Origin: Apophysomyces variabilis
Lineage: Eukaryota > Mucoromycota > Mucoromycetes > Mucorales > Mucoraceae
Length of the DNA stretch: 64,000 bases
NCBI GenBank assembly: GCA_002749535.1
Contig: MZZL01000376.1
Coordinates: 248,001-312,000, forward strand
Direction: 5' to 3'
The notes beneath the pieces are model-generated. The model did no database searches and was not told the origin of the DNA. It saw nothing but the letters and a program-made list of their open reading frames with translations. The translations under genes and the position numbers were made by a program. Below, one piece after another: positions 49,913-60,744 of the stretch. The stretch's first letter is position 1. Every line of letters begins with the position of its first letter.

Positions 49913-52900
49913 ATGTCATTGAATCACTGGATAGACGACGATGATACCACTACAGATGGGATTCATTATTTCGACAAGAGCAACAATTTCTCTTTCGTAG
50001 TCAGCCGTCATAACGATACTACTTTCATCTCCCCCACGGTGACCGAAGGCCTTGTAGAACTCAGAATAGGCGTCCTATTACCATTTCATCAAAAGGATAG
50101 CGAGGCAACAAAGAAGTTAACCCTAAGGTTAGATCAACACTAGAAAGAGAAAATCGCTTTGGATTGAACCTTTCTTTATTATGCAGTGGCGCATCCGCCA
50201 TTCGCATGGCTGTAGCTGAAATCAACACACAACGGATGATCCCTGGAGCCTATATTACACTGATCGAAAAAGACTCGTATCCAAAAGAAGCAGAAGGTCA
50301 AGCATCCATTACTCAAGCAGTTTACGCAGCAGTTTCCTTAATTCAGAAAGGTGTAATCGCTGTCATTGGCGACGTTTCGTCATCATGGACCTCATTATCC
50401 GCCTTAATGACAAGTACCCTTCAAATCCCTCAATGTTCCTTTTCAGCAGTAGCAAGTGAGTAAGCCATAGCATCTTGTGCTTGGTAAAATCAGTATCATT
50501 GATGTACTGTTTTTTTGTTCTCCCTTTGTCTTTGTTTTTTAGCCTCATTATCCGACAAGACACAATACGGCTACTTCTTCCGCACGATTTCTACGAACCT
50601 CGCCTACACAGATGCGGCACTTACTTTTGTACTCAGTCAAGGATGGCCTATGATAGGCATCCTTTATTCAGATGACGATTTCGGACAGCAACGTAAAGAA
50701 AAAAAAAAGATACCCCATGTTTGCCTGGCCATAGAGGGCGAAGTGCTCACCTTTCATTCATTCTTTAGTATCACAAAATATGATCATGAAGGCTCGGACA
50801 CAAGGAATCAAGGTGACATCCTATCAAACGTTCTACAGTGACGGGCCTGTCAGCGATGTCCAAACATCAGTAGAGACGCTGATGTCCACAGGCTCCCGAA
50901 TCATTCTTTTAGCTGCAGAAAATGATGCACAACTCACAGCATTAACGGTAGCGGCTCATCTAGGTTATATCAATAATGACACCGTATGGATCACTTTTGG
51001 GGAAAATACAAATGCATTGTGGAATGCCGTGGAGCGCTTCAATAGTGTCATTACGCGACGCATGAATCATGTCAATATCTACAACAATACTAATGGGAAC
51101 AACACGTACCAATGGATGACCAACGTGGATCCTATCGAATATGCGGCCAATAGCACTCCAATTTTGAACACGATTGCTTTCAATAGCACTTTTGCTGGAG
51201 GCGTGTTTATGTTCCGATATCGACTCAACTTGACAGGATACGCGCCCTATGATGAATTCATGAGTAAATGGGCTAAACTAGATCCAGCGATGTAAGATTT
51301 GCTTAAATTCAACTTCCACAATGACTCATATGATAATTTGGCTTGCTTTTTCCTCTTTTCTCTAACCCACAACAATCCATAATTACTCATGGTAGCTATC
51401 CTTACGGCGGTCAGATGAACATCAGCAGTAATGAAGGGTTAGTCACACACCCATGATCTCTAACGCTTTTAAGCATTTTTTTACTAAAACTTTTAGCTTT
51501 TCAGGGCCGCTTATTCCTGCATGATGGCCATGGCTCATGGGTTCAACCATGTGATCCAGAATTCAACAAACACAAACTCGACGATGAAAAAGTTGGCTGC
51601 AGGCCAGCTTGGAGAGTACATGACACCCTCGACATTTAATACAAGCTTTGTAGGGCCTGAAGGACCCGTGTTATTCGATGAAAATGGAGACACCATGGTT
51701 AGGTAAAGAAGCAAAACCAAAAAAAAAAAAAATTACCGTTTTTCGTACGGTCCCCATTGATACCATTGGATCTAAGAAAAAAAGAAAAGCAATTTTCGAC
51801 TCTTTAATCTGCAGAAAGGGAACCCAGTCTACATTGGATCCATTATTGCCAACGACCTTCACTTAATTTCCGAACCAATTTACCACGACGGAACAGCCAA
51901 AGTAATGGAGCGAAAAAGTTCTTGTTCTTAAATCTTTTTTATGGGGCTGTGGAAAGAAAAGGAAACAAAGAAGAGCTTATCTTTTTATCTTATCTAGTAG
52001 GTACCTACAGGCACGCCTGATCAGAAACTACTGACTACAAGCTCGACTGCGTTAACCTATGCTATCATGTCGGTTGCTTCCTTTGGTATCCTGGTTGCTA
52101 TAGCCACTATTCTATTGGTCTTGATTTACCGGAAACGGGAAACATTCAAAGCATCAAGGTAAAGCAGAGAGGAAAAAATACACACAAATTGCTCAAAAAA
52201 TCAACATCACTTCTAGTCCTCTTTTCTGTGTTTTGGAACTCTTGGGTTTTATTATGGCCTACATTTCAGTGATATTTTTCTCCTTACCTCGAACCAAATT
52301 TAACTGCATTATCATACCTATAGCATTTCATTTGGGTTACGCTCTCATCCTAGGGTAAGATTCCAAAACAAAAAAACAAAAAAGAGAGAAAGAGAGACAA
52401 ACAGTTGAAGTCGCTTTAACTTTTTTTTTTAAAAAAAAATTTTAGAAATCTTATTGCAAAGAACTATCGCGTCTACAGGATATTCAATAACATTTTCATC
52501 ACTCGCACAGTGGTTCGGGATTTTCAGCTACTCAAGGTGTCTGGAGGCATCCTGGCGTTTGATGCTGTAAGAACCTATAGAATGCTTGGAGTAGATTCTT
52601 GTTTTCTTTACTTATGTTGTTTCTTTCAGGTCATTCTCATGATCTGGTTAAGTACCTCCGAGGTTCAAACGGTGGACGTCCCGGTGTCATCGTCAGCCTA
52701 TTATGTAGGCTGCGATTTCCACGGTCCCACCAATATGGTTTTTGTCTGGATCCTTACCATCTTCGCTGCTATGCAACTTGCCTTTGCTACATTCTTGGCT
52801 TTCAAAACTAGATCGGTGGGAAAGAACTATTCAAAGTATAGCGAATACAAGCAGATCGGTCTGTCTGTCTAGTAAGTCCCCATGTTCCCCCACTCCTTTT

Positions 52901-54250
52901 CTGTTTTTTCTTTTATTTTTGGTCGACCTTGGGATCTAATGTAAGCTTCCTTTTTTTTTTTTTTACAAATAGTAACATCTTCTTCTCTGCTACGATTGGG
53001 TTTATAATCTTCTTCATGCCAACGACGGACTATTTTACCCAGCATTATCTCACCGCAACCATGATTATATGGGCCAGCACCTTTTCCATGTTAGTATTAT
53101 TCATACCCAAACTTCATCGGTTTTTCTTCAAAAAAACATCCAATCACAACTCTGGAAAGGCATCTGATCTGAGCGGGAGGAAACGATCTCATTCACTGCA
53201 CGAACTATCGAACCACAGTCGAAAGGAAAATCAGCCCCAACAGGAGTCGCATGGAGAGCTCATGAGTCTGGGCCAGATGGTTTCTACAGGCAACCCTCTC
53301 GGTCGTACGGGGAACGGAAACCAAAATCAAAACAATCCTGTGGGTACATCGCAAGGTGTACTTTTGGAAGCGCACGAGGTATGGTCATTTTATCTATCTA
53401 TTTCTTTCCGTTTTATCTCACCTAAATCTGTAGGCGCGAATCCCCGTACAAAGAATCAACAGATATTGGCCATTTCTTGCTGCATGGGATATGAAAAACA
53501 TTATACTCTTTCCCAGCTTTGGTTACTTTTCTTGGATTTCAGTATGTTTTCCTTATGCTTCTTAAGTTTATAACTCATCTCATTTCTTTCTCTCTTTTTC
53601 TAAAGGAACATTCACAAAAGGGAACAGTTTTTGGATATTCCCACGCATCTATTGTATCCTCTGTTTCTGACAATTACATACTCAAAGTGCATGGCTTGGG
53701 ACGGTCAGATGTTTTGATCCAGGTTGCTAGCCAGCAAGAATTGCAGCAATGGTATACTCGCTTTAATCGTTCGATTGGCGGCACTTCGCAAGAAAACTGT
53801 TCGAGTGATCAGACTTATCTAACGTCTGAATCATCCGAAGTTGCTATCTTGACAGAATCCGATAAAATGGACTCCGGATTAACATCTCGCCATCTGTTAT
53901 CGGGAATCGGACGTCAAAGTGTGATTAGCACCGGCACCATGGATAGTTGTCTTAATGCGCCTGCTGTGAACGAATTGAGCAGCCATGGACGCCGCGCAAC
54001 ATTGTCGTCCACAGCTTCACCAACAAACCCTTTTGTGCATCCTCCACTACCATCACAACCGCCCCCCGTTTCGCTTTTCCATCGAAGGCGTTCTGCCCGT
54101 GCGATGGAGACCAACGGAAGATCTTCATTCTATTCTGCTTTTGCAGGGTATCTTTCAGCATCAGAAACGTCAACACCTACGATAGACGCGTCACATCATA
54201 CTATGACAACCGACGATATTATGATGGAGAACGGCCATACGAAAGCTTAG
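49913..54250 (+). CDS. Class C (GABA-B-like) G-protein-coupled receptor with C-terminal PH-like segment
   Basis: Metabotropic-type receptor. The extracellular Venus-flytrap lobe (ANF-receptor fold) shows LVELRIGVLLPFHQKD, GASAIRMAVAEIN, VIAVIGDVSSSWTS, WPMIGILYSDDDFG and VWITFGEN, with several NxS/T sites. The seven-span domain is spread over short exons: VASFGILVAIATILLVLIY, LGFIMAYISVIFFSL, FHLGYALILGNLIAKNYRV, FDAVILMIWLS, FVWILTIFAAMQLAF, FFSATIGFIIFFM and MIIWASTFSMLVLFIP. A Gln/Asn-rich cytosolic tail follows. Two further exons join in phase to give ARIPVQRINRYWPFLAAW, KGTVFGYSHASIVSS and DNYILKVHG...LIQVASQQELQQWY, which reads like a PH domain with its closing helix. Stop is at 54248-54250. 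The ATG at 49913 gives no signal peptide, so a 5' exon or an earlier start is probably missing. Confidence 0.85.
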
Positions 54251-54417
54251 ATATATTTTTTAATAGTATGCTTTTTCTACTGCACATCCTCGACTCTTTC
54301 GAGTTTTGTCTTTCTGACAAGGTAGAACTGGGAACTCAGCATAACTTGGAGGACAACGCCCTCTGCTGAAGTTTTCAATGGGTTATAGTATACAATAGTC
54401 CACTCTGGTTTGTCATA

Positions 54418-57291
54418 TTACATTAAAAAATGAGTGTCAATACCATATGCAAAATCATAGATCATGATTTTGGCGAGATTGGAACAACAAACGATCCGTG
54501 CATAATCGAACTGCAGATTCAAAACCCTATAGTATTTGTCAGACTGGGTCCATCATTTCGTGAAAGAAAGCAAGTCTTCACGTACCGCCCTTCAATGGCT
54601 TGACTGAGACTAAATAATAGCCTTCCTTCGTCCAATGCCCATACTTTAAGACTGCCGTCGTAACTACCACTTACTAGCTTGTTGGACGCAGAGTCCAGCT
54701 GGAGAGTACGCACAAGATTTGTATGTCCTGAAAGAGTGTGCAAGTCTTCCCCAGTCGCGGCATCCCACACTTTGATCGTTTCATCACTCGACCCACTTAC
54801 AATCCTCTCGCCATCAAACTCAACACATGCAATACCACGCTTGTGGGAACTGAATGTGCGCAAGCATTGGCCAGTGTCCTATGGTGCAAATGGAGTCAAA
54901 AGCACTGACATAATAACACCTTTTCTTTTTACATACCATATCCCAAAGCTTAATTGTATGATCGCCAGAAGCTGAAACAATACGATTACCCCGAAATTGG
55001 ATCGCATTTACAGCTGCTCGATGTCCACGCAACGTTTTTAATTGCTTGCCGGTTTCTAAATCCCAAATACGGACGGTTCGGTCTTTCGAACAACTCACGA
55101 TTCGATTTTTGACGAACTGTAAATTCAATACGCTTTCGCTATGTCCCAAGAGTCGCTTCACTATTCGCCCTGTTTCGATATTCCATTGCACAATGGTTGA
55201 ATCGCTACTTCCGCTAATAATGTGATGCTCATCATATTGCAGACAAAGAACACTAGCTGAGTGTCCTGTGAGTGTTTTCCGACATTCACCTGTCCGAATA
55301 TCCCAGATCTTGATACTTTTGTCGCGACTGCCACTGATAATCTTGTCTTCGTCAAATTGGATACAATAAATTCCCTCCACATGCATATCCAATACATCCG
55401 CTGATGCAGTGTTAGGAGGGAAAACGCGCATTTTGCATTTGCCATCACGCCACTGCTTTGCAATTAAACTTCGGTTGCGATATAGACGGCGCCAATTAAT
55501 ATAACGCTTTCCGGTCTCTTCATCATAATGATACTGTAACGTTTCATCATATTTTAAGCTTTTTCGGGATGTGGACCGGCGTCTGGAGGTATGATCTGTC
55601 TGCCTCTGAGAGGGTGATGCTGGGCGGATCAACAAAGCGCGACGAGAATGGGTAGCGGAGACGCTTCCACGCGTGTCAGGTGCATTAGTGGACCGTATGC
55701 CAAACGACGAGTCCCGTATCGTTGAGCTCACGAGGGGTTGTGAGCGTGATTGTGAAGATGGTGCAGCCAGGGATACTGGCTGAGGAAATGGTATGGGAGC
55801 TAACGCAGCAATTCTACGGCTGACATTACTGTGTATAAGATTTGATGAAGATGTCGTAGGGGATACCGTCGGGGTTGCGGATGAAGATAGTGTGACAGCG
55901 GAGCGTGTTGTTGGTGACACTGGATCAAGTCTAAGATTTGCTGCTGAAGAAGATGAATCTTCCCCGTTTTCTACGTCAGCAATGACTACTTCTTGTAAAG
56001 AAGAAGAAGAGGAGGAGGATGAGGATGAGGATGATGGAGATGAGGACGATGATATTGTAGTGCTCGCCTGCTGTGATTGCCGCAAAGTCCGTCTGTGGCG
56101 GAGGTGAAAGAATAAGTCACCTGTTCTCCGTAATGGTCGTAATCTCCCTGAAGGCGCCCCTGGCATCGTCGGTAGCGCTGCGGGATCGTAGATGGATGCG
56201 GTCGTTCGGGCCAGTGGGACAGGTGCTAGCGTAGGTCGAAGTTGACTAGAGTCATGGCTATTACAGGTATGTAGTCTCGATGAAGGCTCGGATGTGTCTG
56301 GTGAGGACGGTTGTTTTGATGTTGATGACAATGATGTTTCGGAAAGATATGTATCTATAGCTTTCTGGTCGTATTTCCATCCTTGCGATACATATAATCG
56401 ATACCAAAGCCGTTGATCATTACTTAGTTGTCGCCATCGTCTCGATACCCGGGACATCCGGGTCAGAGTGACTACGTCAACATAACTAAGGATATGAAGA
56501 GATATTTCGGAGGGTAAAGCCTATGTTAAAAAGGTAAATCACATTAACAGACGCTTCTGGCAATCCTAATATGATTACACTAAAGAAATCTCGATGGAGT
56601 AGTGGGGCAAGCCTATCGACAACGCCGGATGCCAAAGAACGGTTGATGGAAATCAGTAGACTATAAGCGCACTCTAAGATATAATTAGAATCATGGACCA
56701 TATTATGCTGCTATTACAAGCAAGCATTTTGTAAGAGGAATAAGCAGTTGATTACCTGCTTTCTGTTCGTCACTTAGGTTCTTTATAGAAGCGGGCACTT
56801 CGAAACGCTGTTCTACGTAGCCTTCATCGGCTTGAACAGCGAAATCATAAGCTGTAGCTGGCGTAGGTATGGTGAAGCTGAGCGTTAATGGGTTAATCTG
56901 GCACAACCCTGCACTTACTTGTACATCGTTCTTTTTGCATAGGGATTGGATTAACATTTGAATTGTGGAGAGGCATCAAAGAGAGGCAAGGAAAGGAGGT
57001 GAGAAGGGAATAGAGAGCTTTTCGCAATGATTTGCGCCGCTTAAAAACTACTTTGGCACTGGCGAATAGGATACGTTTGCGCTGACTGGAAATGAATCCT
57101 TTGTCCTTGACTCTTTGCATTGATATAGTACTTCCATCATAACTAAAGCTCACTGTCACAGATGTAGCAAGACCGATCTCATTTTCATCTGTAAGTAACG
57201 TATGCAAAAGGATGTACTTAGTCAAGGTGATAGTTGTCTGCACACGGGCAGATATTAGCGGAGGTTGATCTGCTAGGGAGAAGTACTTCAC
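54418..57291 (-). CDS. F-box/WD40 protein (Cdc4/Fbxw7-like)
   Basis: Substrate receptor of an SCF ubiquitin ligase. N-terminal exons give [16 protein letters not shown] and NLSDEQKA. An intron with donor GTAATC and acceptor TATCTTAG joins in phase to [32 protein letters not shown], then to the F-box [33 protein letters not shown] long Ser/Thr-rich linker with a poly-Ser run follows. Seven WD blades close the protein: [79 protein letters not shown] and [14 protein letters not shown], plus a last exon ([16 protein letters not shown]) ending with TAA at 54418-54420. Upstream sequence at 57291-57090 ([22 protein letters not shown]) may be the first exon, but its junction is not resolved. Substrates are unknown. 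Confidence 0.85.
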
Positions 57292-58207
57292 TAATAGTAT
57301 TCATCTTACTTTAAATGTCAGGTCTTCAAACAGAAATGTAAAATACAGCAACTGATGCCACAATTAAAAGAAATGCATATTCAACATACCCTACGACTAC
57401 TGAAACTCATTTTAATTGTATATTGAGGAAGGGCAAAGAACAACAAGGGAATTAACAATGAGTATCCAGCTCTCGTCTATAGAACACATAGGCTGGGAAT
57501 TATTTTGGGCTGAGTTGCATTATCGTTGACGAAACTGATTCATTAATGAGAACGTATCACGGTATAGCCTTGTGTAGAAAGTACCCGTAAATAAAATCGG
57601 ACAAGCAAAAAACGTCTAGTGTTGTCTTGGATGCTCTACTCACGATATATGCTCGACCGTCTAGCAAATGGGATACAATACGTGTGTAAAAATGCGTTTG
57701 TATAAGGGAAGTACAATAACTGCCTGCTATGTCTTTTCCAGAAATTTATTGCCCACTGAGTAATGTAATAATTAAGGTACTAATGTGAGAACCTGTCTAT
57801 TGGTTATGAAACTTGCCATAATCAATGGTGAGTCTCATTACCAAAGGTTAAGATGGCAGTGAAGCCACAGATTAGCTAATGTTATATAGCTACTCGCGAC
57901 CCAAATACTGGCAAACACATGTAGTGCATAGTTTCCGCAGGTTGAAGGGGTTTTATCGCACTTATCCTCATACTAACCATTACACAGAGAAACATTTCCT
58001 TTCTAGCACACAGTAGGTAGACCTAAAGCTTACAAACCAATGTCTTGTCTCAGCGCTATATAATCCAGGCCGTCAGGATCGTCTCGTCTCCGTGTTGTCA
58101 TATCACTTATTGCTTTTTCTCTTTCATAAACTGGAAATCCATACTGTTCTTTTCTATTTTTTTATTTTACATGCAATCTATGATACACAAAGGGGTAATT
58201 TTCTTCA
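57292..58207. other. Intergenic region upstream of the F-box gene
   Basis: Promoter of the minus-strand F-box gene and 3' flank of the GRAM-VASt gene. AT-rich, no supported gene; the 58045-58293 frame overlaps the neighbour's 3' end and is hydrophobic by chance. Confidence 0.5.
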
Positions 58208-60391
58208 TTACGATACTATACTGTGAAGGATATCCCTCTGATCTTGAGAAACTTTCTGTAATTCAAGCACTCTTTGTTCCATATCATCAATAACCACTTG
58301 CGCCCATTCCAGTTTTCCCAGGTGGTCACGCGGGGGACGGCTCCATGCAGCATCATTAACCGAAGGAAGAGCGTTAGAGACCATGAATATCCTGTATGCC
58401 ATCCATACGTTCGTCAATAGTGCTAGTATTGTAAAGATCACCAGGATATGAGAAAATTGTAATTCATTCACCAAGTCTCCAGCTTTGGATGCGAGCGACG
58501 ACATATGGTTAGTCTCTTTCTCTGTTCCAGTTGCCTCATTCTTTGATTCGTCTCTAATTAACTTTTGAACCAATTCTGGCTTCTGCAGCACTTGGTGCAG
58601 TTGTGTGTAAAACCGCATGTATTCGTCAGTCACCCCCTTTTCAATAATGGCTATATTTAAGAAGTAAGTACTAAATATATCCAGATAGATAGGAGACGTA
58701 CAGCTGACCAGTCCGCTCTTTGTAAATTCAACTTTATATGTGACCAGCACACGTACTTTGTTTTTACGCACACGGGTAATGCAGGTGCGAGTCTTCACCA
58801 GGGAAATGGTGTTAGAAGGCGTGGAGGCAGTAGTAAGCACACAGACGTAGTAAGGCAGTTTACAGTGGACACGCTCATCTCTGAAATGGCAGTTTACTGT
58901 TTTTACGCCTGCTTTAAGGAATCAGCACAATGCCATGGTTGTCAGATATAATATATCATTACCGCCATTGGCTCCAGGCACAGATCGTTGATAGAAACAT
59001 TCACGAACACCATGATGATATCGTTTCAACTGGATGTCTGACGGAAACAAACCGTTCAACTTCTACTCTACCCTGACCCGGATATAGAAGACGTACCATA
59101 AGATTGCTCCATATCTTTCAGATATCTTTCCATGAAATGGCTGGCAAACAGTATCTTGTACATTATTTCAACGCTTTGAGCATACGTGGCATCAAGCGCA
59201 GTATATGGGTAGACATCACCACGACTGGCACAGGGACAGCGTCTGTGCTCATTGAGATGGAAAAGTTTAGGCTCCACTTTCTTTGGTTCGGACGCGACTT
59301 TTTCAGCGTAGCCGGAATCAAGCGATTTTGGTGTTTCTTCTGGCAACCATGGATCATCCTGGGATTGATGCTTAGGAATAGCCGTAGGATTAGCTATGAC
59401 TATATCTTGTACTTCATCTGTATCATTGCTATTCACCGAGTCAACCGAGTTACTAGCAGAGTCAGACACGGAAGAAAAATAGTTACGACGGGCTTCCCAA
59501 AGCCGTACCATTTGGTCGTAAGCTTGATCACGGGAAAGAAATGAGGCGAATACGTGCTAATTGCTGTTAAAACATATTGACTTATTCATTTTTTAACTTA
59601 CTTTTGCAGTATGTGTGGATATTTGAATGCCGTTAGGAATGATGCGTGCTGTCATGCGTTTTTCAATGCCAGTGATCTCGGAGTATCCAATGACCAACTT
59701 ATCAGGTTTATCGGAGATTTTTAAGTGTCTGCACTTCTGAAATTTCCATCAACCTTACGTTTGTGACCCATCCAAAAATGTTCGATTTGAAGCAAATATG
59801 ATGCTCGGAAACATAGATGTGACCTTGTAGGAGGATATCTTTTTGCAAGGCACACTTATAGTCTGTTTAATGTATTGTTTGCTGAGCATGTTTCTAAAGA
59901 TGGTAAGTAATGGTTGTACCAAACTTACCTTCAATAAGCATGTCATAGTCCGGTACACTGCGAAAAAGCGCGTGAAAATCGTCGTTACGCCTGGAACTGG
60001 CCAAGGTATATTCACATCTAGAGGCAATCGATCCAGGCGCAGTAATACCTATTGAGGAATCTTCTGAAATATATCCACCCTGTCCAGAGAGTGTGATTGC
60101 ACTTGGTGTGCTGCTGCTCTTATGTTGAATAGAAATTGATGTTTTCTCATCGGATGATGTATCTTTATAAAGCGCTGGCGCGGAAGACTGCGACCGCAAA
60201 GATTTTTCTGCTGTGGATGAATAATGACTGTCGCTGGCCTGCTCTTGTGCGTTTTTTCTGCTGAGGATTGAGTGAGCTGATAGTCGTTGTAATAACTTGG
60301 GACGTGCTGGAGGGATGTCAAGGGCAACACTGGCATTGCCAAGATTTCTGTCCTGGGAATCTAATGACGATCGTTGGGATGCTTGAGGCAT
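58208..60391 (-). CDS. GRAM-VASt sterol transporter (Lam/Aster type)
   Basis: Moves sterol between plasma membrane and ER at contact sites; the protein is ER-anchored. The N-terminus (start ATG 60391, MPQASQRSSLDSQ) is Ser-rich and disordered. The GRAM domain is FHALFRSVPDYDMLIE / DYKCALQKDILLQGHIYVSEHHICF / SNIFGWVTN, joined by a 61-nt intron to LVIGYSEITGIEKRMTARI and HVFASFLSRDQAYDQM. After a linker comes the VASt (StART-like) domain: SHFMERYLKDMEQSYG, DIQLKRYHHGVRECFY, YYVCVLTTASTPSNTISLVKTRTC, VRVLVTYKVEFTKSGLVS and IEKGVTDEYMRF. One transmembrane helix follows (ILVIFTILALLTNVWMAYRIF) with a short coiled-coil tail (DDMEQRVLELQKVSQDQRD). TAA at 58208. The domain order is that of yeast Lam proteins and human GRAMD1. 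Confidence 0.9.
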
Positions 60392-60744
60392 TGGAGGTAT
60401 AGGCGGCTACTGGGGGTATACACTTAGGAATGGGATACAAGAGAACGCCCAGAAATCAAGAAGGTTTGCGCGGTCAATTCTATCGAAAAAGGGGTATAAA
60501 TGGATTCAATGTCAGCCAACTCTCTGGTCTGCACAAGAGAAAAAGCATGACACGCTACTATTTGATTGTGTATAGAGAGACATGGCAATATACACACACT
60601 ATGAATACAAAACTCATCGATCTTTGATCAAATATTTCAATTGTCGTTAACCTATCTAATTTTTTCCTTTGAGCCATTAAGCCGCTGGGCCTGAAACGGG
60701 GAAACCCGCTTCCTGAAAAAGCAATTATTATTGTTTTTTCCTTC
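60392..60744. other. Intergenic region between GRAM-VASt gene and kinase
   Basis: Short promoter and 3' flank. The plus-strand frame at 60430-60627 has no motif. Nothing else is seen. Confidence 0.5.

Noticed and set aside
59700..59765. A 22-nt intron in the GRAM domain
   Set aside because: The nearest AG would give an implausibly short intron. A downstream GATAAG acceptor gives a 61-nt intron and joins VTN directly to LVIGYSEI, the conserved GRAM sequence.
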